A stretch of DNA of 64,000 bases from Lycorma delicatula (lineage: Eukaryota; Arthropoda; Insecta; Hemiptera; Fulgoridae): contig NC_134455.1 in NCBI RefSeq assembly GCF_047948215.1, forward strand, positions 322,702,147 to 322,766,146, read 5' to 3'. The notes under the pieces were generated by a model. It did not search any database. It was not told the origin of the DNA and saw only the letters and a program-made list of their open reading frames with translations. Each line of letters begins with the position of its first letter. Within the stretch, counting starts at the first letter, position 1. A program made the position numbers and the translations under genes. This document shows, in pieces, positions 47,940 through 61,400 of this stretch.

Positions 47940-48310
47940 AAGGTATCCACTTACCAACAATTGTGAATATTGACTATCCAAGTGCTTTTGGATTATTCCT
48001 CCATCATCAACTGATTAATTATGAATTTTATAGTTGTGCAAATAAATTTTTATAAATGCAAATTAAAATGAAAATAAAAATAAAAATTATTATGCTCATA
48101 ACAGTTGAATTTCAACAGTTAAAAGAAAAACGTCTTGTCAGTAAGATGTTTACAACTGTTATCTAAAATAATGTCATTTTAATTCCCATTTATAAGAAAT
48201 TCATGCACAACTATAAAATTCATAATTAATCTGTAATTCCTGATGATGGAGGAATAATCCAAAAGCGCTTGAATAGAAAATATTCACAATTGTTGATAAG
48301 TGGAAACTTT
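47940..48310. mobile_element. hairpin MITE with about 100-bp inverted arms
   Basis: Arms 47940-48040 and 48204-48310 are inverted copies. Both hold CCACTTAYCAACAATTGTGA, GCTTTTGGATTATTCCTCCA and ATTAATTATGAATTTTATAG. About 160 bases of AT-rich spacer lie between them. The right arm has a 9-base insertion (GGAATTACA). There is no coding capacity and no certain target duplication. Confidence 0.8.
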
Positions 48311-48384
48311 ATTATTATATAATTAAACATTCATGACGAGACCTGAAAACTGACTAGCAGATTGACATAGCCATTAATTATCAT

Positions 48385-48415
48385 TATACTGAAAATAAAA
48401 TTTATTTTCAGTATA
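48385..48415. repeat. perfect hairpin, 15-bp stem, 1-nt spacer
   Basis: TATACTGAAAATAAA, A, then the exact inverted copy. Confidence 0.95.
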
Positions 48416-48545
48416 AGGATTTGAAAAAAAGAAAATACCAATAAAAAATAAAGAGATAAATAACAAAATTCAATTCTGGCAATGATTCTTTCAATGTTCT
48501 ACAAACTCTATTTAACGCATCACAAACTCTGTACTTTTATACCCA

Positions 48546-49130
48546 TTACTAGTGAACCCGGCAATGCTTCACTATTGCCAGAATGTTTACAACAATTAAA
48601 CCTCACCAGTTTATACAAATCATTTAAAAAAATGTATAAATAAATAACCTAAAACCTTTTTTACTAAATCTAATGTTGTATATATCGAGAGATATCGTCT
48701 ACCCTGATTGTCATTGTCTATATCGATCTTTGTCTATGTCAGTATTTACTTCCTCAGACAGTTATCATGTGATTAAATAATATGTTATTAATTAAATCAT
48801 TATATTATGGAAGTAATAACATGTAAATGCTCCCACGACAAATAATAATTGTGAAATTTTCAGTGAAATTGGTTAAGTAGTTTTTAAGTTATTAGGGCAG
48901 AAAAATTCTGTTTGAATTCTGTTTTTTATAGATTTTGAAACAAAACATCACTAACGACCATTTTGTGATTTGAAAAGTTAATGAACCAATCACAAACATA
49001 CTGACTTTGGAACCTCTGGCCCTGTTTGATCCTTCAAGCAGCCCTTCAAAACAGACAACAGTAAAGTAGAAGAGGCTGAGTTGAAAATGTAAGTACAAGC
49101 ATTTTACAATAAAATACATAGAAAAACCAT
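48546..49130. mobile_element. dispersed repeat with ACTAGTGAACCCGGCAATG head (candidate)
   Basis: The head is similar to the repeat at 38998. The later stretch GAAATTTTCAGTGAAATTGG, followed by TTAAGTAGTTTTTAAG-like sequence, is the kind of tract that follows such heads in insect genomes. The ends are not defined; the right side comes within 60 bases of an LRP1 exon (49191-49336). Confidence 0.35.
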
Positions 49131-49163
49131 AAAAAATATTAACACATTTTTAATACACATTCA

Positions 49164-49358
<195 letters not shown>

Positions 49359-49987
49359 TTACTGTTCCTTAAGGATAAAATCATGAACTTTTATTATTCA
49401 ATTACCTTTTATAAATTTATATATAAATTATTTTAATTTTATTTAACAAAATAAATGTATACGCCAATAATTAATAAAAATTTCTGCTATCAACATTCAC
49501 TGCAACACCTAGATTTTACATGAAGTGCAAAAATAACTGCTTGACCCAATTATTGCTGTGGGTATTTATGTTTGTATATGTTGAGAGTTTATACAAAAGC
49601 TAAGTTCCCCTCTATATTTTGTTAATATTTAAATTTTATACATGTATGTTTTAATGAAAACATAGACAAATCTGTATTTACTAATTATTTTCACATTATT
49701 TTACCATTACATGTTTGATTCTAACATTTACAGGCTATAATACCATTTTGTTAATTCCAGAAATCGCTCTCCATCAAATGTGAGGCAAATCCTAAAGACA
49801 TTTCACTAATCTACAAGTAAAAGCTTGTTTAACAATCCATTTTGAAGATATGTTTCAAAAAACATCAGCAATTAGGATTCACTCCATTACTTTGTATAAA
49901 TTACAATATTAATATTTTTAATTCTTTAATGGCATTTACTTCATTTTATATTAACTCTTTTTAACACTTTCAAAATTCTTCTTTTAA

Positions 49988-51400
49988 CATGTTCACTACA
50001 AGTTCGTAAAAACAGACATTCAAAATAGACTGACATCATGTAATTTGACGCACTCTTTTTACCCGAAGACCAGCGTCATGCATATGTAATGCTAGGATAG
50101 TGACTCACAGCCTGTCACACATGTGTGATTGGGATCTTCCTTTATTAAATGAACTCTCAAAGGCCAGACGGTCTATCGCTAGAACCCGACAAGACAATTT
50201 TTTTATTGCAGACTGAAAGTTGAAAGACTTGTTGTTTACATTCTACACAATCTGATTCAGTCTCAGCTGAACAGAAAAAAATGAAGAAAATGTATGAAGA
50301 GTGAAATTGATCGTTGGTTTGACTGTAACTACAGTGATGAAAGTTTCTTATTTAGTTCTAACAGTGTTAGTGAGTAATTCAGAATTGGACAAAGAAAGTG
50401 ATGAAGGCGAGAATAAGCTTTTTGAACTAATAAATATAGATTTTGATGTAGACTTAAATCCAAATGGCCCGTGCCAGATGATTTAAATTTTGAAATTGAA
50501 GTACAAAACGGCGCAGTGAATATCAAAAACATTCTAATAATCCAAACATTCTGTTTGTTGCGGAACACATCCATGACAATTACCAGAACCAACAAGCCAT
50601 ATAGACGATACAAATGACAATCCTCTCATCCACAACTTTTCTGGACAAGATATACATTTTCAATCCACAAATCCTATAGAAATTTTTTACAACATTTTTC
50701 ACAAAGCCCTTTTTAACAAAATTGTAACCTGGATAAATATTTGTGTCTTAGTGTCCAATGAAATCCTAGTACCAAACATTTGATTATGCAATCGAGGAAG
50801 CCTGTTACATCAGATTAGGTTAAAAAGTTCTTAGGCCTTTGGATGCTCACAGGCAACTTACATTTCCCCAGCTTGAAACACTGTTTGTCTATTTTGAATT
50901 TTTATGAACATCCAATTTTCAGAAAAAGCATTCCCAGAAATAGGTTTGAGGCAATACTCAGGTGTCTTTGTTTTGATGACGCTGAGACAGAATCTACAAA
51001 TGATAAGTTACATAAAGTTAATAATGTCCTGAAGCATTCATTTGTTGGGTAATTTTACTAAATCTTATAACCTTGAAAAGCATTTGTCATCAGATGAGGC
51101 CATGGTTTCATCATAAACTTAATTATGCATTATAATAAACTTAATTACTTACCATCCTAATGGAAATACTGATTTCCAATAGGGAACAAAAAATAAGTTA
51201 TAACCACTGCCACAAAACATAAAAAGAGAAAAGCAATGCATTACTAGCAAGACACTTGCACAGATGAGAAAGACAACAAGATTGGCCTTTGTCCAGTGCC
51301 ATGTTTTAAAGAATTAGCACAAGGAATAATCAAGAATTGAAATAGACTTGTTTGTGTTTGATGTTTTATCACACCAGGCTGTGTTTTATCTTTTACCTTT
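49988..51400 (+). pseudogene. second piggyBac element, decayed
   Basis: Its left end is probably TTAA at 49984-49987 followed by CATGTTCACTACAAG; no right end was found. Plus-strand remnants read KKFLGLWMLTGNLHFPSLKH, then EHPIFRKSIPRNRFEAILRC with LCFDDAETESTNDKLHKVNN, LEKHLSSDEAMVSS (the DExM block) and further broken pieces up to about 51420. It is a different subfamily from the element at 27512, judged by the diverged residues in the shared IFRKxxxRxRF region. Confidence 0.75.
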
Positions 51401-51499
51401 GGTTTTATCTTTTAGACGCTAGGCTCAATCCAATTTCAAATATTCTTTTACAAAACACATTTATGTTTTCTCAATAAGTTATATTGAATTTTTAATATA

Positions 51500-53757
51500 C
51501 AGTAAGTATCATTTATAGTGACATCGGATATAATGACATATCAGAAATAGTACACAAAAACTTGCCTCATGGATTTGATATGTTGTTAATACATAAATAC
51601 AATATGTATATTGTTTTTTAATTACATCGGTTTTAGTGACATATCAATTAGTATGACTTATTTTTGCTACTGCAATGCAACATTTTATCATTTTATGGCT
51701 TATAATGACAGACAGAAGTGACTCATCAGTAACGTAGTATATAAACATTGTAACAACAGAGATATTTGGACGTTTAAAATGAGTGACCTTCAACCTTTTT
51801 ACCTGCATATGTGCTATAGTTCTTGTTTTTCTTATCTTCTTTCTGTACCAGATTATTGTAAACTGAAGCAGATATATTCAGTTGTTATTAATCTTTTGCT
51901 GTGAGCGTATCATATCATGTGAGTACAGTATTTTATTTTATGTATCCCGTGTAATTCATTTAATAATAATTTAATTATGACTTCGTAAAAAACATTTGCA
52001 ATAGAGGAAAAGGTGCACATTATCTGGCAGTTAGAGAATGGTGAAACTAATAAGGACATTGCCCAAGAATTAGGCATAGGTCATTTGTCAGTATCGGTGA
52101 TATGGAAGAACCATGAAAAAATTAAGAAAAATTTTGAAACACATTCTATGAAATCAAAAAAATTATGGCCTAGTCAACATAATGTAGAACAAGAGCTATT
52201 AAAATTGTTTAAATACCAGAGGGCTAGTGATATCCCAATTAGCGGCCCTATATTGCAAACTAAGGCAAACAATGTTTCTGAAAAATTCAGTAAACCACAT
52301 GAAATAACTTCAGCTTGGATACATCGGTTCCATCAGCGTCATGATATTGTGTCAGGGAGAAAAACTGGTGAGATCGCAGAAGCTTCAACTGGTGTGTCAG
52401 AGAAAGGGCTAGAAACCATTTGGCCAAGATTAAAAGAGGGGTATTCGAACAAAAAAATCTATAATGCTGATGAACCCAGTCTTTTTTTTAAACTGATGCC
52501 AGAAAGAACCCTTTGGTTTAAAGGTGAAATGTGTTCAAGGGGAAAATTATCAAAAGAAAGACTAACTGTTCTAATTGTTACAAATATGATTGGAACTGAC
52601 AAAAAAAACTTCTGGTTATAGGGAAAAGTGCTAAACCCTGATGTTTAAAAATTTTAAATCACTTCCTGTGATATACGAAAGTAACAAGAAAGATTGGATA
52701 ACAAGTGATATCTTTACGTCTTGATTACGAAAATGGGACCATGATTTAAAAATTGAAAATAACAAAATACTGCTTTTCATTGACTTATTTGACTTACTTA
52801 ACTGTCCAACTCAAACACACGTTGAAAATCTTTCATCTATAAAGTTATTGTTCTTACCACCAAAAACAACAGCAGTCTTACAACCTTTAGATCAAGGCGT
52901 GATCAAGTCAGTAAAAGTCCACTACAAAAACACCTAACTTTACATTTGATACATGATTTAGACCGAAAAAAGGGAACACAAATAACTATTCAAAATGCTA
53001 TAATTATGTTAGAAAGATCATGTAATTAGGTTTCTCTGCTGACTGTAAAAAATTGCTTTCAACATGCAGGATTTTTACCATAGGCTGGTAAAGTTACTGA
53101 CGTCGCATCTGAAGAAGAATCTTTAGCAAATTAAGCAATAGTCTGCAAACCCAATCATTGTCAAATGCATTGTTTGAAGATTATCAAGATATTGACAAAG
53201 ATTTAGAAACGCATGAAACTGTAACAAATGATGACGTAGTGGCTTCAGTACTAGCAGAAATAGTCAGGGACGTAAGTAATGACAATAAAGGTAAAGATAG
53301 CAACAACGATGAAGACATCAACCCTCCAAATCTTCCAGAAGTTTTAGTGGGAATAAAAATCGTTTGTCTGTAAAACTCAGTTTACAGAAATTACTAATGA
53401 AAAAATAAAGAATGTTTGGATTGATTTAGAAAAGCATTTTTAAAAACTGTATTACATCTCAAAATGTTCAAAACAAAGTAAAATAACAGAATTTTTGTAG
53501 AAAAAGTAAGTTTTACAATTTTTCTATATCTTCTTTTACTCTACCATATTTGTATTTATTATTGCATATTTTTGTTTTTTTATATTATTTTATTACAGAA
53601 ATAAATTATTATTTTTAATTATTATTTTACTGTATTACAATATCTGTGTAGATGGCATATTAAAGTAGAACCACTAAGCTACCTAAATTGTGACTACCAG
53701 TTATAATGACCTAAAATCATCAGTTCCTTGGAGGTCAATTATAAACAATATTTATTG
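51500..53757 (+). mobile_element. Tigger/pogo-type DNA transposon, both ends and TA duplication
   Basis: This 2258-bp element is flanked by TA (51498-51499 and 53758-53759). The inward-reading ends CAGTAAGTATCATTTATAGT and CAATAAATATTGTTTATAAT form imperfect terminal repeats of about 26 bp. The transposase starts near 52013 and runs 202 codons in one frame: IIWQLENGETNKDIAQELGI (psq-type helix-turn-helix), SAWIHRFHQRHDIVSGRKTG (CENPB-type helix-turn-helix) and IYNADEPSLFFKLMPERTLW (first catalytic Asp), to a stop at 52621. Downstream remains read LLFLPPKTTAVLQPLDQGVI-like residues (52845-52905), the PNxTxxxQPxDxG block, after frameshifts. An acidic C-terminal frame lies at 53158-53373. It is probably inactive but one of the youngest elements here. 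Confidence 0.85.
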
Positions 53758-53799
53758 TAATTATAAGAATCAAATTCCAAGGACATATTGTTTGAAGAA

Positions 53800-54544
53800 A
53801 TTGTAATACATATATTGCTTTTTTTAAAAATTCTAAATTGTCAATGTAAAAATAAGATGAAATATAAGTTGAAATGATGTTAATCTGATAAGATGAATGA
53901 GACAGCTTTTAGATAAGCATTAAAGAGCAAAACAATCTCAAGATGTGCCAATATATATTTTCATATTCTGCATTAAAAAATCCTTGAACAGTATGGAAAA
54001 AATATGTTTTTATATCAAATTTACAGGTTCATTAATCTTCAAAACCAACACTTAGATTTCATGATGTTTTAGTCACAACTAAAAACATAAGTTTTTATTT
54101 TTAGGACTTTGTTAACCTCTGAAGATACCACCTGTTAACTTTTTGGATCTGCTATTAACAGTGGGAGGTAGATCTCAGCTTGCAACTAGAAAATCCAGTT
54201 AATCTAATATTTTAACACCATCCAAAAATGAAGAACACTTATCTTAATTAGTAGAAAAAAAATTTTTAAAAGTACCTTTCTTAAATTCCAGTGAAAAGTA
54301 ATTAAGTTTATGATGAAAAATTCAAATGTAAGACATCTTTTCTAATAAGTACAAAATAATATATCTCATAAAATGGTCCATTCACTTTTATTTTTTATTA
54401 TAAGATGACATTAATAAATTAATTAAAAGAACACAGAACTAAGTAAGCAAAAATTTACTCCAGAAGTACCATAAAATATCCAAAAATCGGTTGAACTAAA
54501 GATAACAAAATTAATATTTTTATTTCCAGCTCAGTTTTACTCAC
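53800..54544 (-). other. LRP1 intron, nothing recognised
   Basis: AT-rich; no features supported. Confidence 0.5.
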
Positions 54545-54796
54545 TGCAGTTCTCATGTTCATCAGATTTATCGCCATCACCACAGTCAGGATCACCATCA
54601 CAAACCCATGAAGATGGAATACAACGGTGAGATGCTTGACATGTGAACTGTGTAGAAGCACAAGTCAGATTAGCACAATGAACAAGTTCTTCATCGGTAC
54701 CATCATAACAATCACGATCACCATCACACACCCAATATAAACTGACGCAACGATTTCCATCACAACGGAACTGATTCTTTTTACATTCCCTATGTT
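54545..54796 (-). CDS. LRP1: LRP1 exon: LDLa repeats 2 and 3
   Basis: This 252-base exon encodes two complete LDLa repeats. The first runs from ECKKNQFRCDGNRC to CDGDRDCYDGTDE and the second from CASTQFTC to CDGDPDCGDGDKSDE. The second has two extra residues in the acidic loop (GDGDKSDE instead of GDGSDE), which may alter calcium coordination. The acceptor is TTGGCAG and the donor is GTGAGT. Both ends are phase 1, so this exon could be skipped or duplicated without breaking frame. Confidence 0.9.
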
Positions 54797-55990
54797 CTGC
54801 CAACAATGAAAAAGGTAAATTAGTTTAGTTAACAACTAAATAAATACATAAGTAAAATGATGCATTAAAATTAAATATTTATAAAAAACAAATTAATATT
54901 TAAACTGAAGCAAGTAGTAAAATTATGAAAAAGGAAGATAGTTTTTTAGCAATAGAATTAAATACTATTGTAAAATTGACACCACATTCTTAGCAAACAA
55001 TTGTTAAAAACAGATTCATATTCACAGTAGCTTCATCATAGTTCTTATAAATACTACTTTAATTTGATTAATCTGCCATCTATCAACAATGTATATTGTA
55101 TATTTTAAATCAATTTATATATTATGTCATTTTTTGCTTTTAGAAATTTAGGGAGTATCATTAATTTATTTTACAAAACATATTTATTGCATTTACTAAG
55201 TTTTTCAGTAAACTAACCAAAAATGTTGCAGGCAAGGTCACTGAAACAGTGAAATTGAAGAATAATAAAATTAATCTGATTTTGGTAATGCTGAACATTT
55301 TAATAATAAAGAGTTTTAATAATTTTAATAACAAAGAAAATTAAAAATTGAGAACATGAATGCATTATTAACGGGCTACCAAACATATCTTAGAAAATGG
55401 CAGTACATCCTGAAAGTAAATAATTTCATACTTGTATTTCTGAGTGCAGAAGTACAGCTGTTACAGATTAAAAAACATGTTCACATTTTCCCAAATATGG
55501 GAAAATAATTTGAGAAATGCTATTATTAGGAAACAAATCTCACTATAATTATAATAATTATTCCACTGAAAAAAGGAAAATAAATAAGTACTTATTTTTA
55601 ACTAGGTGCTGTTTCAATAATAGTTCTTACCACAAATAGATGTCATGGGGAAAAATGGTCGTTCAGATCATCATAACAAGACTGGATAGGTTAGCAGCAC
55701 AACTTGAAAATAATTGACATAAGTAAAAAAATGTTTAAATTCTTATAAATTACATGCCAACTTTCAAAAAGTGTTGTACTTTACAGATTTTTGACAGCTG
55801 TAAAAATTGTAATTAGCTAACAGGCCCCATTAGAAATATCTGACTATTGAATAATGATGTAATGCACAAAAAATAGATTGATGAAATCAAACGCTCCTGT
55901 GTTATAAGGGTGAAAAACAAATTTTTTAAATATTTTACATGTAACAAATTTGTTAATACTAATAATACCAAATTAGGCTTTAAATCTTAC
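54797..55990 (-). other. LRP1 intron, nothing recognised
   Basis: AT-rich; no coding or repeat signal was recognised. Confidence 0.5.
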
Positions 55991-56260
55991 CACAAATACC
56001 ACCATGTTCAGAATTTTCATCACTTCCATCACCACAATCATTATCACCATCACAAAGAAAAGATTTGTCAACACACTTAAGGGTTTTCGAACATTGGAAA
56101 TGCGTACTGGGACATCTAGAAGGAACTGTATAATTTGCATCCGGTGAGCAAGTATTATTTAAATTCATTCTCCAACCATCACGACAAGCACATTTAGCTC
56201 CTTCTGGTGTTACTAGACATAGTTCTGTACATTGAGCAGCCTTGCCACAAATGGTTGATT
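55991..56260 (-). CDS. LRP1: LRP1 exon: EGF module plus LDLa repeat 1
   Basis: This is the most 5' exon in the window. It is 270 bases long and starts after TCTCTAG in codon position 2. It first encodes an EGF-like module ([12 protein letters not shown], then CACRDGW), which in LRP1 closes the propeller upstream of cluster II. It then encodes an LDLa repeat running from CPSTHFQC to [13 protein letters not shown], with the full acidic calcium motif. It ends after TGT G before a GTAAGA donor, and the split codon joins GAA of the next exon. The exon before it is not in the window; the flanking 7.7 kb holds only transposon sequence. Confidence 0.88.
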
Positions 56261-58450
56261 CTAGAGAAAAAAATTACAAAAGTTAAAACCAATGACAAGT
56301 TAACTTAAAATCTATTGCAAGTTTCATCAGTTTAACATTCCTATAAGTACAATTTATTTCAGACAATTTTTTTCTAATTAATTTTAAGTCCTCAGTTGGA
56401 CCTGTGTAAACCTAATTCTTTATATTTTTTGAAATCTTTGTCACTTGAATCATCTCAGGGAACAAGATAATGCAAACTAGAGGATTTGAAGAAAGGAAAT
56501 GCTAATATCTAGCCTTTTTTATTAAACTGGCTGCATACAATACATATATAATAAAATCACATACAACATGAGGTGCAATTTCATATCATATTGATAGCAA
56601 TAAACAATTGTAGGAATGATGGCAATCAATATCATTTAAAAAGAAATAATCAAACCGCAGAAAATAATCGTCTCGATAAAAGATCCTCAAAACGTGATTT
56701 TGTTAAAATTTTGTTCAAACCGAAAAAAATTTGCCTAAACATAAATATAATGATCTTAATTAATCCTTCATTTATAATAAATGCATCAAATGTATAACAA
56801 GATACAGAAAAGCATGAAGAAAAGCAAAAATTCTATTATCTAGAGAGAAAATATTTCACTCTAAACACTATCATGTTCAGCACATAGTAGTTATTATTTG
56901 ATGGGTGGTAGAATTTAGAGCTAGTGTGGACTGTTTATTTTTAGGAAATGGTAGATGATGAAATGAAGCAACACTATGTTCTTCTTGAATCGTTATATTT
57001 AATTTGTTGTCACCTTTGACATTTTAATTGAATTACAATAGTTAAATTAAACAAGAATGTGTGACACTTTAGTCATGATTGAACTTGAACATTATCAAGA
57101 AACTATGAGTCCCCTTAGACTGAAATGAAAACACGACCGCATTGTGCAGGATTCTTACATAGAATGGTCATATTAGATTAACTCGCCAGCCAGCAGTCGT
57201 AGATGCTAGAGTGTAGCACCAACCAGCTCAACATGGAACGGAACACAGGGATTATTTTAAACCCTAAAGGTTAACAATGTCTTCAACATATTATGTGTTA
57301 ACAATTATTTCAAAATGATTAGATTCCCTCTAAAATGAGATGCATTACATTCGCTTATCATAATTAGAATGTATATTACGATTTTAAATACAGCATTAAG
57401 TATATAACAAAGGTAGTTTATTTTTAATATTTACAAAATAACAAGTAATTTAGATTAAATATATTACCTAATATGATTTCAAAACAATATCTAAGAACTG
57501 CAAGCATGAGCTTGTAAACCAATTTTTTCAGGTAACATACTCTTTAAAAACGTTTTTTTAAATTCCCCAGATTTGTGTTACATAAACTCGCCTTGAAAAT
57601 AGTTTATTTCCACCATATTTAATCATAAAAAAAGTAAAACAGATTAAAATAAATTATGGAATTTGAATAAGTCTTTGATTTAATAGAATCAGCATTGACC
57701 TTTCAGTGTAGAAGGTTGATAGCAGTGCCTCACAAGGAAATTTCTGACAAGTGGTCATTGCTTTTTAAAATAATAATCCATAAATATTTTATGAAACTTC
57801 AATTCATAATGTTTAATGAAGTTTTGGATAACCTGGAAACAGGAGAAGAATTCTACAATCTTCCTGGATGATGTTCTCTACCAAAACCACAATTATTTTT
57901 AAAGTCACTTTAATTGTTCTTCCTGCAGTCAATATATCGATTTTGCAATTTTGCAAACGGTAATAAAAAAATATGGCTTAGCATCTAACATTATAAATTA
58001 TTAAAGTAAAATTGATTCTAGATTGTAAAAATGTCTTAGATAGGGTGCAACAAACATAACAGGTGGATACAAAAGAGTAAGAAAGAAATTAAAATGCATT
58101 ATCACTATTGATTTCAATACAGTGCCATCACAGGAAGCGCAGCATATCATGCACTGTCTTTTCCTCTTTCTTAGTACAGTTGTAGTTCTATCTTTATTAA
58201 TACTATTCGCACAATAGAATGTGGGATGATGCTAAAATCAAATTCTAAACCCCAAAGGAGCCAACCAATGCATCGAAAGATATATAGAAAACTTAAAACA
58301 AAATCAGCTAAACAATTACAATCTAAAAATATCTCTTTAGCTGACTATGCAGCAACATTCTCAAAAATAATAAATGAGCAATATAACATTTCTCAGGTTT
58401 AATTATAGGCTATGTAGTTTTTAATAGGTATAAAATCAAGCATACTTAAG
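56261..58450. other. upstream LRP1 intron, no recognised element
   Basis: AT-rich sequence with a slightly GC-richer patch at 57120-57250. No LRP1 exon was found on the minus strand here, and none from here to the right edge. Confidence 0.45.
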
Positions 58451-58499
58451 CTATGGTAAGGAGGTTAGTATGGTGCTTCTTTTAAGTAAAATAGCAGAA

Positions 58500-61400
58500 G
58501 AGCAAGACCCTAAGTTTGAAAGCTCAGGAAGGTAATTATTTTTTAATAAAAATTTATATTTTTATTATTATTATATAAGATAATTATATTATTCCAGATT
58601 ATTACTGTATTATAGTATAGTTTGATTATTTGAGAGGCGACTATCTTGGTCTTTATCAAGCAGTTAAAATTGCAAATTGGAGTGAAGTATGTTAATAAAG
58701 CAGCTTATAATTTTATGAACATTTTGACTGCCAAAATTGCAGATAATGTTTCTAGAAAGATTGTCTCAGGTGAAGTAAATTTTCTACTTGATTTTCTAGA
58801 GAGTAGATAGCTTGTCTAAAGATCAAAAATTTTGCACACAAAAGGTAAAAAGCAAAAGACTGCCTGAGTACTATGAGGAACTTGCTTTACTCAAAAAAAG
58901 AGTCAATTATCTACTATAACAGGATACTGTCAAAAGAGCAATGAAAGTCAAAGATTAATTAAGAACTAAGCCTAAAAATTTATTGAAATATGCTTAATCT
59001 TTCATGACAGTCTCACAGATTGCGCCCAATTAGGATCAATGAGAGTGTTGTGACAGATGCCAGATTGATGTGTGAAGTGATTGGAGATTATTTTCAATCA
59101 ATCGTCCAGCTAACTGTAATAGGCAACAATGCAAGGTTTTGATTTTGATAAAGTATGTGACATTGTTGACATACCTACTGTTATGGAAGTGATGGATGTC
59201 CTTAACAGCATTGATATGTTATGAGTAAGATCTGCGCCTGGTCCTGATCCCTCCATTTGTGATTAAGGGCATTGCTGATATAATAGCTTAGGTCCTTATT
59301 TGGATGTTTAATTTTAACTTTAGATCTGGAGTATTTCCTGAATTTTGGAAGAGGGCATTGGTATCACCAGTTTCTAAAAAGGTAACATGTCTGATATTGA
59401 AAATGATAGATCTGTTTCTGTTGTTAATACTGTGGCTGAAGTAATCGAGAACGTGATCAATCGATATTTGTATTCTGCAATATATAGATTTATTGATTAT
59501 TCGCAATATGGTCTCATGGCCAAAAGATCTACTGCTACCAAGCTCAGTAAGTTTTTGTTTTTTGTTACACAGAAGGCTGAAAACTAATACCTGGTTGACA
59601 CCATCTATTTCAATTTCTGGAAGGCCTTTGATTCTATGCCTATCGACATTTTACTATATAAACTAGAAGGACACAGCATTAGAGGTGACATGTTGCAATG
59701 GATAAGGTCATGACAAACAGTATATTTCAAATTAAGGTTTTTGGTGAAGTTTCTAATAATTACATAGCAACTTCAGGCATTCTGCAGTTTGAATATGGGT
59801 CCTCTGTTCTTCAAATTATTTATTAACAACATCGGAAAAGACCAATGTCTTTCCAGAATATCTGAGTTCAAAATGATGTGAAAGTATACGGTTCAATAAA
59901 TTCATATATGGAATCTGTCATCCTTTAGAAAAGATTGAAAATTGAAAAGATACATCACTGGTCAATTAATGGGTATTATGAATATAAATATTATATTTAT
60001 TTTAAGTATCACATGAGTGGCATAACATGTCAAAAATTCAGCTTAGACAGATTCTTTTTATTGACCTATTCCAGGAAAACATTAATGGTTAAATAAGGTT
60101 ACCAAACAGATGGTACAGTAATACAACGTGTTGATGATATTTGTAACTTGGGAGTTATCTTTGATGCCAAATTACTGTTCAATAAGCACATAGATAATAC
60201 TAAAACTAAAGCAAGAAGGAACTTTGGGCTACTGCTTTGAGTAAGCCAGTACTTTCACCAAGCAAATACCATCTTGCAAGTGTATCAGATAACTGATTAT
60301 AAGACCAGTTATGGCAACATTTCCCAACCTTTCAGTATTTGCGACCATTTTCAATCATAATTTTCATTGTGACCTCAAATACAATAACAATGTATACAAT
60401 AATAATGTATTTTGAGTATTTTGATGCTAAAGCTATACTATGACCTTAATTACAAACCTTACAAATTACCAAGAATAAGTAAATTTATTGATATTTGGCA
60501 ACACCAATCTGCTGCACTAACAAAACCAAAATCGATGCCTCTCTATTGCTCTCTGTCTTACGTTCTCGATATCAAACATTCTCATGGCTTCACGAAAAGT
60601 TCTGATATGTCTCAAACAATCTGGAATGTCTGCACAAATGTGTATAAATGCTGCATCTCGTTCAATTCCAGCCAGTCTCAGTTGAATCGATCCTTCTACC
60701 ACTATCAAACCTATCATGAATGTGTATGTTGTAATTTACATGTTAATTACAATTCACGGTATTAAATATTCATAGCAGTAGATTTATACAGAATCATGGA
60801 TAAAATTTTAAGTGGGCATAAGCGAGCATTAGACGATAGTGAAGCATCAACAAGTGTACAGATGAATGTAATTCCAAAAATAAAATCAAGAAAATATTCT
60901 CAAGAATACTTTAATTTTGGGTTTACCAGTACTGAAGTAAATGAAGAAAAAAACTCCTGTTTGTCATTTGCTCAAAAACTTTGGCAGCAGACAGCATGAA
61001 ATCTAATAAACTTAAACGACATTTGGAAACGCTTCATAGTGAGTATGAAACAAACCCCAAGAATTCTTCAAATTAAAATTAAAATCATATAAAAGCAAAC
61101 AACATTTAAAAAAAAACTCTGTGTGAATGAAAAAGCTTTACTTGCCTCTTACAAAGTTTCACATAAAATTGCCAGATGTAAAAAGCCTCACATCAATAGT
61201 GAAGAGCTTATTTTGCCAGCTGCAATTGAGATTGTAGAAACTATGTTTGGAGATAATTTTGCCAAACAATTGCAGTCCATACATCTATTAAACGATACTG
61301 TTGTCCGTCAAATTGGTGAAATAGTTGAAGATGTACAGCATCAACTTTTCGGAAAGTTGTGTGATAAATTGTTTTCAATTCACCTTAATGAGGCAACAGA

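Noticed and set aside
57120..57260. Possible LRP1 upstream exon or promoter in a GC-richer patch
   Set aside because: No LDLa, EGF or YWTD residues in any minus-strand frame, and no convincing AG/GT pair with compatible phase.
60412..60765. 117-codon plus-strand frame near the hAT left end
   Set aside because: No recognisable domain; it precedes the transposase start and lies in the terminal region of the element.
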